Of a stretch of 57,639 nucleotides of DNA, positions 8,939-17,586 are shown in pieces (position 1 is the stretch's first letter; each line of letters opens with the position of its first letter). The translations under genes were made by a program, and so were the position numbers. The notes beneath the pieces were generated by a model that searched no databases, was not told the origin of the DNA, and was given only the letters and a program-made list of their open reading frames with translations. Origin of the DNA: Hyphomicrobiales bacterium (GTDB lineage Bacteria > Pseudomonadota > Alphaproteobacteria > Rhizobiales > Rhizobiaceae); assembly GCA_900466605.1 (NCBI GenBank), contig UBMU01000048.1:1-57639 (forward strand), read 5' to 3'.

Positions 8939-9046
8939 ATGGAGGGGCGGAGATCAGTCCTAGTTGAAATGGCGGAATCCATATTTTGGTAGATGTGATC
9001 CACAACCGGCCTTGTCTTCGCCCTTCTGGCCATGCGGAGCTCTGAC

Positions 9047-11068
9047 ATGAGCGCTTCCTACGTCGTCAATGGTCGTTTCCTCACCCAGAGTGTGACTGGC
9101 GTGCAGCGCTATGCCCGCAACGTCGTCAGCGCCATTGATGCCCTGCATGATGCACAAAAGTTCGTTGTTCTTGCGCCGAAGAAGGCGGAAGATCCGGGTT
9201 ATACGCGCCTTCGTGTGGTTGCGGAGGGTGCTCTGACGGGGCATGCCTGGGAGCAGGTTGAATTGCCGCTAAGAGTAGGAGGGCGCCGGCTACTTAATCT
9301 TTGTAACACGGCACCTGCGATTAAAAGTGATCAGATTGTCTGTATTCACGACGCCAACATCTTTGCAGCACCCGGCAGCTACAGCCCTGCGTTTCGCGCA
9401 GTTTATCACAATCTTCAGCCGCTACTTGCCCGCCGTTCGGCACGCATAGCAACCGTTTCGCACGCCGCAGCTCGGCAAATTTCCAGGCACCTTCCGGTTC
9501 AGCTTTCAAGCATCGCCATCCTCCCGAACGGCCACGAGCATGCATTGTCTTGGAGCCCCAATCGGGCGACAAAGGCACCGGAGCTGCTGGCATTGCGCGA
9601 GCAGCGCCCATTTGTACTTGCCCTCGGATCCAGGGCTCGACACAAGAATATCTCTTTGCTGATGGAGATCGCGCCTGAACTCGACGAATTGGGCGTCGAC
9701 GTTATCATTGCCGGCGGTGGAGACGGTATCTTCGCTCCGGAGGCGCTTCACGGAAGATCCAACGTACATCTTTGCGGGAGGGTGTCAGACGACGATCTTG
9801 CCTATCTCCTCGACCGCGCGCTTTGCCTCGTGTTCCCATCTCTGACCGAGGGATTTGGCCTGCCGATCCTGGAGGCGATGGCGCGAGGGTGCCCCGTCAT
9901 CTCTTCAAATTCAGCAAGCATGCCGGAGGTGTGTGGGGACGCTGCCCTGCAGGCCTCCCCGTTCGATCCTTTCCAATGGATTGGTCATGTTCGTGCGCTG
10001 TTGGAATCGAAAGATCTGCGCGACGAACTCGCTGGTAGGGGTTCAGAAAATATCCGTCGCTTCTCCTGGAGCCAGACCGCTGAGGGATATATGGATCTCC
10101 TGGCTGCGCCAGCTGCAGCCTTGCCGGCCCACGCGCAGCCGCCAAGCCCAACGCCGCGCATTGCCGCTGTCTTTGCAACACGCGGTCGGCCTGCGATTGT
10201 AGAGGCAACAGTGCGGCACTTCCTCGCAACACAGAGCTTGGCGCCAGATTCTGTGGTCATCTCGTGCGTGGACCCTGCTGATGCTGGAAATCTTGCAGCA
10301 CTTCTTGGCGTCACGATTGTGAAGGGACCTCCTGGTCTTGCCGCCCAGCGAAATACAGCAATCGCCAGCCTCCGGCCGGGGACAGAAATCGTGGCCTTTT
10401 TCGACGACGATTTCGTTGCCGACCCCAATTGGCTTGCGGCTGCCGCGCGCGTTTTTAGAGATGAGAGCCAAGTTGTGGGCTTTACTGGCCATGTTGTCGC
10501 AGACGGCATCAAGGGCCCAGGTATTTCGTTTGATGAAGCTGTCCGTCTCGTATCGGCTGCAAGCGAACCGAAAGGCGAATGGACGGAGCCGTATAGCCCA
10601 TACGGGTGCAACATGGCTTTCCGGGTCGCTGCAATCGGCGACGTCCGTTTTGACGAACGCCTGGTCCTTTACGGTTGGCTTGAAGATCGCGATTTTGCAG
10701 CTGCACTTGCGCGACGCGGTGGACGGTTGATCAAATGGTCGCATGCCTATGGTGTCCACATGGGCGTCAAGAGCGGGCGGGTGAGCGGTGAGCGGTTGGG
10801 ATACTCGCAGGTCGTCAATCCCATCTACATGTTGGGCAAGGGCACGATGAGCCTCATCAAGGTCGTAGACCACATTTTTCGAAACACGGCGAGCAACTTC
10901 GCACGCATGCTCTGGCCAGAACCATTCGTTGACAGGAGAGGTAGAGCCAAGGGCAATCTTATTGCGCTCGCCGATGTCCTGCGAGGCAGGCTTGAACCAG
11001 AGAGGGCCGCAGCGATTGGTTCTCGCACGACAACCACAAAACCCGGCCGGAGGCAGGAGACGCGATGA
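9047..11068 (+). CDS. Bifunctional glycosyltransferase: GT4 domain fused to GT2 domain
   Basis: 673 residues carrying two complete transferase units. Residues about 1-360 are GT4 (GT-B): NGRFLTQSVTGVQRYARN at the start and the E-x7-E motif EGFGLPILE. Residues about 372-660 are GT2 (GT-A): RIAAVFATRGRP, the FFDDDF metal-binding motif, and GWLEDRDF, whose ED supplies the likely catalytic base. A proline/alanine-rich linker (AHAQPPSPTP) joins them. It should add two consecutive sugars to the lipid-linked repeat unit. ATG 9047 has CGGAG seven bases upstream. The stop overlaps the next start (ATGATG), giving translational coupling to the co-polymerase gene. Confidence 0.88.
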   Translation: MSASYVVNGRFLTQSVTGVQRYARNVVSAIDALHDAQKFVVLAPKKAEDPGYTRLRVVAEGALTGHAWEQVELPLRVGGRRLLNLCNTAPAIKSDQIVCIHDANIFAAPGSYSPAFRAVYHNLQPLLARRSARIATVSHAAARQISRHLPVQLSSIAILPNGHEHALSWSPNRATKAPELLALREQRPFVLALGSRARHKNISLLMEIAPELDELGVDVIIAGGGDGIFAPEALHGRSNVHLCGRVSDDDLAYLLDRALCLVFPSLTEGFGLPILEAMARGCPVISSNSASMPEVCGDAALQASPFDPFQWIGHVRALLESKDLRDELAGRGSENIRRFSWSQTAEGYMDLLAAPAAALPAHAQPPSPTPRIAAVFATRGRPAIVEATVRHFLATQSLAPDSVVISCVDPADAGNLAALLGVTIVKGPPGLAAQRNTAIASLRPGTEIVAFFDDDFVADPNWLAAAARVFRDESQVVGFTGHVVADGIKGPGISFDEAVRLVSAASEPKGEWTEPYSPYGCNMAFRVAAIGDVRFDERLVLYGWLEDRDFAAALARRGGRLIKWSHAYGVHMGVKSGRVSGERLGYSQVVNPIYMLGKGTMSLIKVVDHIFRNTASNFARMLWPEPFVDRRGRAKGNLIALADVLRGRLEPERAAAIGSRTTTTKPGRRQETR

Positions 11069-12726
11069 TGTTCAACAGACCAAGGCCCCTTGATGCCAAC
11101 TCTCGCGTGTGGCGACTGGATGAAGCCCAACCGGAGACTGCTGCTGACGGCCCACTCGTCCTGTTGAGATCTGTTATCGCCCTTGGATTTCGCCATAAAG
11201 TCAGCCTGGTTGCCTGCACGCTCGCCGGCCTGGTTCTGGCAGGCCTCTACGCCCATTCTCTTCCGCCCACATTCACATCTACGGCGACATTGCTTTTGGA
11301 GCCGCGTCAATCAGCTGCTTCCGGACAGGAATTTTCAGTTCAGCAGGGATTCGACCTCAATCGAGCAGACAGCGAACTCCAGACGATCCGTTCCGAGCGG
11401 TTGCTCTCGTCCGTCTTTGACAGCCTTGGCCTGAAAGACAGCGCAGAATTGGGAGCAAATCAACCGGGTTTGATTGAACGCGTTCTTTCGAATGCGCGTT
11501 TCTTTGTCGCGTCTTCGCCGGTAGGTACCTCCAAGGGCTCTCGCGAGCCCACCAGTGAGGATCCGAACTTTGTAACCGACGCAGATAGAGCCGCGTTCCT
11601 GAATTTTGCCAAACGCCTCAATGCACGTCGCGTCGGGCAGTCGTTTGTCATTGAGGTCGACTATTCATCCTCCGATCCTACCTTGCCTGCACGGGTCGCA
11701 AATGCCGTGGTCTCAGGCTATATGTTCCAGGCGATTGCGTTCAAGGAACAGATGGCCAGGGCAGGAACCGAGGCACTGCAGGGCCGCCTGGATAGTCTGT
11801 CGGGCCAGATGGAGGCCGCGCGTATTGCCATGCACGAGGGATCGCTTCCGTCTATCCCCACGCCTGATGCCGACGCGCGGGTCATTGGTGCGGCTCTTCC
11901 ACCTCTTGGGCCGTCTGCGCCGCGCAAGACACTCATTACGGCCCTGGGCGGTGTTCTTGGCCTTCTGGGTGGGTTCGGTCTGGTCGCGGTCAGAATGGCG
12001 CTTGATCGGCGGGTACGCGACGCACGCGATCTGTCGCGCGACAGCGGAATTGCCTGCCTTGGCTCCATTCCGGTTGCACCAGATGGGAACGGCATACCCT
12101 GGAATGTAGGGTCGAGGCACCTCGACTTTGTCAGCGCCATCCACGACCTACGGACATCAATCGAAATCGCCTGCACAAGCCTGCGCAACGATAGCAGTAT
12201 CGCGATCGCCGTGGTGTCCTGGTCCCCAGGCGCAGGTGTCACTACGGTCTGCTCAAGTCTGGCACAATTAATCAGCAGAAGTGGTCGGTATGTCACGCTC
12301 TTCCAAAACCCCACGGGATCGGCACTGCCGATCAAGGAGGAAGCATATGCGTCCTCTTCAGCATCGCTTGCCGATGCTGCTTTCGCGGGACTTCCGCTCG
12401 AAAACATAGCGTTCCAGCAAGTCGACGGTGTTGCAGTTCTACCCATTCACTCGCGTGACACAAACGCCAACCTGTTCACCGATTTTCGAAACCCTCGCGT
12501 CCAGAGGGTATTGGAAGCGACACGGTTGAAAGGCGATGTCATCCTTGATCTCCCCCCCCTACAGGGGTCAACCGATGCCATGGCGCTTTCTGCCTATGCG
12601 GATGCCGTCATTGTCGTTGCTCAGGCCGGTGAAACGACAATTGAGGAAGTCGTCGAGGCGGTTCAACTCTTGCGTCGAGCTGGGGCCAACGTAGTCGGCA
12701 CGGTTTTGAACAAGGTTCGGCGATGA
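11065..12726 (+). CDS. ExoP/Wzz-Wzc-like polysaccharide co-polymerase with degenerate kinase domain
   Basis: 553 residues. Two membrane segments (about 46-65 and 289-311) bracket a periplasmic Wzz domain of about 220 residues. A cytoplasmic BY-kinase-like domain follows. It is clearly impaired: the Walker A site reads SPGAGVTT (about residue 385), with valine where the ATP-binding lysine belongs; the Walker A' aspartate region reads VTLFQNPTGS with no aspartate; and the C-terminus LNKVRR has no tyrosine cluster. The Walker-B-like VILDLPP is kept. Such proteins set chain length and link polymerase to the export protein. This one is probably structural rather than an active tyrosine autokinase. 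It overlaps its neighbours by four bases on both sides. Confidence 0.85.
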   Translation: MMFNRPRPLDANSRVWRLDEAQPETAADGPLVLLRSVIALGFRHKVSLVACTLAGLVLAGLYAHSLPPTFTSTATLLLEPRQSAASGQEFSVQQGFDLNRADSELQTIRSERLLSSVFDSLGLKDSAELGANQPGLIERVLSNARFFVASSPVGTSKGSREPTSEDPNFVTDADRAAFLNFAKRLNARRVGQSFVIEVDYSSSDPTLPARVANAVVSGYMFQAIAFKEQMARAGTEALQGRLDSLSGQMEAARIAMHEGSLPSIPTPDADARVIGAALPPLGPSAPRKTLITALGGVLGLLGGFGLVAVRMALDRRVRDARDLSRDSGIACLGSIPVAPDGNGIPWNVGSRHLDFVSAIHDLRTSIEIACTSLRNDSSIAIAVVSWSPGAGVTTVCSSLAQLISRSGRYVTLFQNPTGSALPIKEEAYASSSASLADAAFAGLPLENIAFQQVDGVAVLPIHSRDTNANLFTDFRNPRVQRVLEATRLKGDVILDLPPLQGSTDAMALSAYADAVIVVAQAGETTIEEVVEAVQLLRRAGANVVGTVLNKVRR

Positions 12727-13760
12727 TTAATGAGGAGGGCGGTTTTGCGCCCGATGCAACCAAGCCTCGCCTGGCTGTTATCATCGCATGCTGGAATTAT
12801 GCAGACTATGTCGGGGAGGCTATACGAAGCGTCCTTGATCAGAACAGAAGCGATTGCGAACTGATCGTCGTCGATGACGGTTCGACTGATGGATCCTGGG
12901 ACGTCATTCAGCGCTATGCGGTATCGGCGTATCGCATTGAAAATTGCGGGCAGCGTGCTGCCTGTTCCTTCGGAGTAGGTCAGACAAAAGCACCATTCGT
13001 GCTGTTTCTGGACGCCGACGACTGGCTAGCGCCCGGATCGCTTGCAACGATTTTGGCGGCGCTTGATGACGATGTTGCGAAGCTTCAATTTCCACTCGTT
13101 CGTACCGACCGCAATGGAAAGGTCATCGGCGATCCCGTTCCCAGACTAAACGCATTTCGCGATAGCAGTGCCATAGCGCAGAGCGTGTTGAAGAACGGGA
13201 CCTATGTAAGTCCACCAACTTCGGGCAACGTCTTTCGACGAGATCTTTGCGCTGTCCTACAAGATGCGACCTACGATCGCGCAGTTGATGGAGTCTTGCT
13301 GTTTGCTGCGCCGTTCTTCGGCGAAATTGTCAGCCTGTCCGTTCCGCTTGGACACTACCGCGTTCATGACCGCAACGATTCCGGACTTGGGCGTCCCCTT
13401 GATGCGCTAATCTTGCGGCGCGAGATCGCGCGGTTTGTCGACCGGATGAGCCATTTGCGCCGTATACTTGAGCCGATTGGCAAAGCGAAAGAGCTTGTGA
13501 CGGCTGATGAGACGCAGTTCTACCTTGAGAGATCCATCTACCTTGCAATCGCTGAGGGCCGGCGGGTGCCGGCCACCACCTTGTTCCGCCTCGTCAGGAA
13601 GATATGGGCCACAGGTAACTCCCTTGGCACAAAGAGTGCGATGGCGGTCTTTCTTTTCTTCACAGCCGTGTTGCCAAACCGGCAAGCGCGCCGTGGACTG
13701 GCCTACCGGCTCGATGCGGGGAAACGTTCCATGACTGGCTTGATGCGAGCGCTTTTCTGA
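12723..13760 (+). CDS. GT2-family glycosyltransferase (paralogue of the one at 20236)
   Basis: 345 residues. The GT-A fold begins LAVIIACWNYADYVGEAI, with LIVVDDGSTDGSW (nucleotide binding) and the DxD motif FLDADDWL. A conserved middle part has SPPTSGNVFRRD and YDRAVDGVLLFAAPFFG. The C-terminal third has hydrophobic patches that may bind the membrane. It should add one sugar in the cytoplasm by inversion. It overlaps the co-polymerase stop codon by four bases and is the last gene of the plus-strand operon from 9047. Its middle part matches the glycosyltransferase at 20236 nearly motif for motif, so the two are duplicated genes. Confidence 0.87.
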   Translation: MINEEGGFAPDATKPRLAVIIACWNYADYVGEAIRSVLDQNRSDCELIVVDDGSTDGSWDVIQRYAVSAYRIENCGQRAACSFGVGQTKAPFVLFLDADDWLAPGSLATILAALDDDVAKLQFPLVRTDRNGKVIGDPVPRLNAFRDSSAIAQSVLKNGTYVSPPTSGNVFRRDLCAVLQDATYDRAVDGVLLFAAPFFGEIVSLSVPLGHYRVHDRNDSGLGRPLDALILRREIARFVDRMSHLRRILEPIGKAKELVTADETQFYLERSIYLAIAEGRRVPATTLFRLVRKIWATGNSLGTKSAMAVFLFFTAVLPNRQARRGLAYRLDAGKRSMTGLMRALF

Positions 13761-13767
13761 GTGATTT

Positions 13768-15213
13768 TCATACTCGGGCGCGGTCAACCAACTCCAGTCG
13801 CCCACGCCCTGCAATCAGTCGTACACCAAGCAACAGCAGGGTCGCGCTATAGGCAGCCGCACCGGTTGTCGCGACAAGTGCCAGCTCGATGACGTGGTTC
13901 AATTGTCGGGCAGCCAGACCTTCCCGCAAGAACCAAACACATATCGCCATCACCGCCGCTGCGAAACCAACCTTCCATAGGTTATGAAGCTGTTTGCGAA
14001 TTCCAAGACTAAGCAGTTTACGCACCTCAATCAAATAGAAGCCAAACATGAGGAATGACAGGGCAACGCGCGCAAAGCTAACCCCCATCACAGACCAAAG
14101 ATAAAAGCCCGTCGAAAGCAGGACCAGACGCAAAATCAGGTCGGTCACGTTTAGCCGGAAAATGATATTCGGACGGTCAAGAGCAAGGCTCACCGAATAG
14201 AGTGTCTGGAAATAGGGAATGGGCGCAACCGAAAGAGCCAGCACGCTTAGGAGCGGAGCTGCTTCCTTCCATTTTTCCCCGAGCAGCAGGTCAGTCGCCA
14301 GATCGGACGTCAAAGATATGCCGATGCAAGCAGGCACTGATATCACCATTGCAAAGCGCGCTGCTTTCAAGAATGCAAGCCGCACGCGTGCACGGTCCGA
14401 ACTGATTTGTGAAAATGCCGCCATAACTGGCTGAAGTGCCGGACCAATGATTGTTTGTGTCGGGATCACTGCGACATCATTGGCAATCGCATATCGTCCA
14501 AGGGTTGGGCGATCGGCCAGAACGCCGACCATGAAGCGGTCGAATTGCCAATTCAGGGCAGAAACAAGTTGGGCAGAGCTGAACCAGCCAATGAAGCTCG
14601 CAAAGTTGGGCAGGCGCGAAAGTGACAGTGCCGGGCGATATGGGGCAAGGACGTAGGAGGCAACAGTCGACGCCACCGACGCTACAACTGAATTCACGGC
14701 AATCGCCCAATATCCGCCGCCAGAAAGAACAACGACTGTTGCCATGATGCTGGCAGTCAGTTTGCCTGAAAGTTCTAGAATGAATGTTTGTCTGAAGCCG
14801 AGTTGACGGGCAAATTGCACCATTGCAGGGCTCGCAAAACCTCTTGCGACTGGGCCAAGCGCCAGGACGGCGACCAGTGGGAGCAGCTGCGCCTCGTGAT
14901 TGAACAGCGAAAAGGGAAATGCGGCGGCCAGTACGATAACGGCAATCAGACTGCTTCGAATGATGCCGAGCGTGAAACCGGTATCGAGGTGGCTCTTGTC
15001 AATAGCTGGTAACCGCACCAGAGCCTGGGTAACGGGGACCTCAAGCACTGTGTCCACCATTAGCACAAGCGATGTCGCAAGTGCTGCAAGGCCGAAATCA
15101 GCCGGCGACAGTATTCTTGCAAGAATGAGCAGCGTGAAGAAGTCGATGATCCGCCCGACAAAGCGCGAAAAGACAAGCCAACCGGCCCCCTGAATAGCCC
15201 TAAATGCCAGCAT
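13768..15213 (-). CDS. Wzx/ExoT-like polysaccharide flippase
   Basis: 481 residues with twelve or more hydrophobic segments, starting MLAFRAIQGAGWLVFSRFVGR, typical of the MOP-superfamily (RfbX/ExoT) flippases. It is expected to move the undecaprenyl-linked repeat unit across the inner membrane to the polymerase. GGAG lies six bases before the ATG. The gene converges with the glycosyltransferase ending at 13760, with only seven bases between stops. It lies downstream of the HAD-type gene on the same strand, 120 bases apart. Confidence 0.9.
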   Translation of the reverse strand: MLAFRAIQGAGWLVFSRFVGRIIDFFTLLILARILSPADFGLAALATSLVLMVDTVLEVPVTQALVRLPAIDKSHLDTGFTLGIIRSSLIAVIVLAAAFPFSLFNHEAQLLPLVAVLALGPVARGFASPAMVQFARQLGFRQTFILELSGKLTASIMATVVVLSGGGYWAIAVNSVVASVASTVASYVLAPYRPALSLSRLPNFASFIGWFSSAQLVSALNWQFDRFMVGVLADRPTLGRYAIANDVAVIPTQTIIGPALQPVMAAFSQISSDRARVRLAFLKAARFAMVISVPACIGISLTSDLATDLLLGEKWKEAAPLLSVLALSVAPIPYFQTLYSVSLALDRPNIIFRLNVTDLILRLVLLSTGFYLWSVMGVSFARVALSFLMFGFYLIEVRKLLSLGIRKQLHNLWKVGFAAAVMAICVWFLREGLAARQLNHVIELALVATTGAAAYSATLLLLGVRLIAGRGRLELVDRARV

Positions 15214-15333
15214 TCGTTACTCCAACTTGCCGAGAGCGCGGGCCGCGTGACCAATCGACCAGTTCGCGGCGGGCGCCCGACAACGTTTCCTTTTCCTGGA
15301 CGTGGCCTTGCTCCACACTTGCATTGCGGTCGC

Positions 15334-17298
15334 TCATCGCTGCAGGCGCGCCGACACGCCGCGAACGATGTGTGCCAATTCGAGCGCGGGAAGAAGTGCC
15401 GACTTAAGACGCGGGAAGTCACGGGCAATAGCGGCTTCTCGCCACAGGTGAGATTTGACCGACTTCAGTTGCCGGGCCATGCCTGTCTGATCCGCCAGAT
15501 TAAGAACGTTGATATTCTCGGAACGACCAAAATCAACTGATCGAAATCCTGTGCCGAGCGCAACCACGTCAAGCTGTGTGGGATTGGTGATTGCTTTCTT
15601 CAGGCGCAACCACGCGACTGTTGCATCGCGCATGACTTGCGTTCCATTTTCGACGCTGTCGATGTAGTCAAGAACACCGGCCAGAAGTGGATTGCCGGCC
15701 GCAGCATCAATTTTGCCATAGGTGATCTCTCCGCAATTTCCCTCGACCCCTCCATCCTGGCGAATCCTGAGAAGGCGAACGGAGGGAATTGAGGGTTCAA
15801 ACAAACTCTCGATAATGTGCCAGTAGCGCAGGATGACCGTTTCTACTTTGAACGGATTGTACAAGTTGTCCTCAACAACTAGGCCGGAGAGTTCGGGAAA
15901 ATGGTCTTCGCTAAGTCCCTTATAGTTGCAGCGGGCAAACTGGATTGTCTCGAAGCGTCTCTCCGGCATGCCAGCTGCCAAAAGCCGTTGGGTGCTTCCA
16001 TAAAGACCGGTGTCGCAGAGAATGACACGCCCATTGTCTTCGGAGATGCTATCAATGTGTCGCCGAAACAGCACATTTTGCCGCGTAATGTCCGCGAGTA
16101 CTTTCTCGCCTTCATGTGTGCCCAACATGTCGAAGAAGCGGGCAGCCGCAAAGCGCCCGTTCCAGGCAGAGGAAAGCTCATATTTGCTGCCCCCCAGGAA
16201 CGCTGCCACTTCGGCAAAGCTGTTCTTGGCAAACTCCCGTCCGAGCTCGTCGAGCACAGCTGGACTGCGGGCCTCCAACGCCATGCGCGCTGCGACCAGT
16301 CTGGAAATCAAAATATTGTCGCGCCGGATCGACAGGGGCAATTGGAGGCGCGATAACAGGCGCTCGAATGCCTCGCGGATACCGATGCCGCCGCGTGCGC
16401 AAAACGCCAGTGTTCCGCCTTGGGCTTCGGCCTGACGGGCGTAGAGCCAAATGTTCAGGCAGAACTGGGACACGATTGGGCCAAAGACTTCCCGTCCAAA
16501 GGATGCACGATCGTTTAACACTGCAATGCGACGACCCGGTGGAAGCAATTGGCGGCGCAGCCCTCTCATGGCCTCGACACGAGCGCCATCGGCTTGGGCT
16601 ACGTAGCGCTTGAGGCGCCCCTTCGGAATATGAACAGTCTTGATGCCCATGCGATGAGGGACCGCTTGGTCTGCGATCTCGTCATCTCCGATATGCAGCA
16701 TGCGTGAGGCCGAAACCTTTTCTTGCGAAAGCACGGCCGAAAAAAGTCTCCCGGACCGCTTGCTCGCCCCGAGCTCGGCACTCGAATAGACCTTGTCGAT
16801 CAATCCCGGGCCGTGAAAGTAGTTTAAAAGCTCTGTCAAACGATCGGCTGAAAGCGCAGTGTCGGACACCGCGACAACACGAGTACCAGCTTGACGCTGT
16901 TGGCGAAGTGCCATCGCCAAAGCACCATTGGCGTAAAGCGAGTTCTTCTCGATCGCGATCTCGATGTCTATCCGTTTGTCGATAAGCGTTGCCGGCAGGC
17001 CGAGTAAAGCCAATTGACGCGCGACAATGTCCGTCAGCCTTACCTCGCCGATACCACCGCCAACGTTAAGGGCACGATAGGCAAGCTTTTCTGCAAGCAG
17101 GCGTGCCTGCAGCAGTTCCTCGGCGTTGACGCGCAATCCCTGCTGTCTGAGAAGACGCGCAAATCGCTGCTCGCCTTCCATCATGCGAGAGCGCTGCGAT
17201 CGTGGGTGTCGCAGCAAGAGAGTGTCGAACACATCGCTCGAAATCAGCCCGACGTTTTCAAGCGGGCCTTTTAGTAGATCGAGGTTTCGCCGCAGCAC
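15334..17298 (-). CDS. HAD-superfamily hydrolase-like two-domain protein (COG5610-like)
   Basis: About 654 residues. The N-terminal 230 form a HAD-like domain: motif I SSDVFDTLL with the nucleophile aspartate, motif II VAVSDT, a lysine in LGASKRSG (motif III) and motif IV HIGDDEIAD. The C-terminal 420 residues have no motif I can name; CARGGIGIREAFERLL and VILCDTGLYGSTQRLL look like ordered alpha/beta segments. Similar proteins occur in polysaccharide clusters, but the reaction is not established. GTG 17298 is preferred because AAGGGG lies six bases upstream; the frame also extends to ATG 17409, where the added residues look non-coding and there is no ribosome site. It may act on sugar phosphates or on an intermediate of repeat-unit assembly. 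Confidence 0.75.
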   Translation of the reverse strand: MLRRNLDLLKGPLENVGLISSDVFDTLLLRHPRSQRSRMMEGEQRFARLLRQQGLRVNAEELLQARLLAEKLAYRALNVGGGIGEVRLTDIVARQLALLGLPATLIDKRIDIEIAIEKNSLYANGALAMALRQQRQAGTRVVAVSDTALSADRLTELLNYFHGPGLIDKVYSSAELGASKRSGRLFSAVLSQEKVSASRMLHIGDDEIADQAVPHRMGIKTVHIPKGRLKRYVAQADGARVEAMRGLRRQLLPPGRRIAVLNDRASFGREVFGPIVSQFCLNIWLYARQAEAQGGTLAFCARGGIGIREAFERLLSRLQLPLSIRRDNILISRLVAARMALEARSPAVLDELGREFAKNSFAEVAAFLGGSKYELSSAWNGRFAAARFFDMLGTHEGEKVLADITRQNVLFRRHIDSISEDNGRVILCDTGLYGSTQRLLAAGMPERRFETIQFARCNYKGLSEDHFPELSGLVVEDNLYNPFKVETVILRYWHIIESLFEPSIPSVRLLRIRQDGGVEGNCGEITYGKIDAAAGNPLLAGVLDYIDSVENGTQVMRDATVAWLRLKKAITNPTQLDVVALGTGFRSVDFGRSENINVLNLADQTGMARQLKSVKSHLWREAAIARDFPRLKSALLPALELAHIVRGVSARLQR

Positions 17299-17586
17299 TG
17301 AATACCCCTTCGCCGCCGATCCATCAGAATTCACTCCCCGCAGCTCGAAAATGGTGCGGCAGACAGTATGCTGCACCCGCGAGGGATGCCGCGGAGCATG
17401 TAATAACATCGAAAGTCTATTATCAAGTCGAAAATGTTGATAGTTCTTGCGACATTAAGTCTCTTTTTCGTGATTATCTTAGATTCAGTAACGTTTTACA
17501 TAATTGTTGCTTTATCTTGTCGACTTTCAAAATAATAGAGAATAATGTTGCGGCGCAGCACCCAGAGCCGCTGACGGAGTGTAGAA
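17299..17586. promoter_or_regulatory. Divergent promoter region, HAD-type gene and flavoprotein gene
   Basis: About 290 bases between divergent starts; the right part (17410-17560) is markedly AT-rich. A TTGCGGCGCA element at about 17549-17558 has the TGC-N3-GCA shape seen before other genes of the locus. No -35/-10 pair is clear enough to call. Confidence 0.4.
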
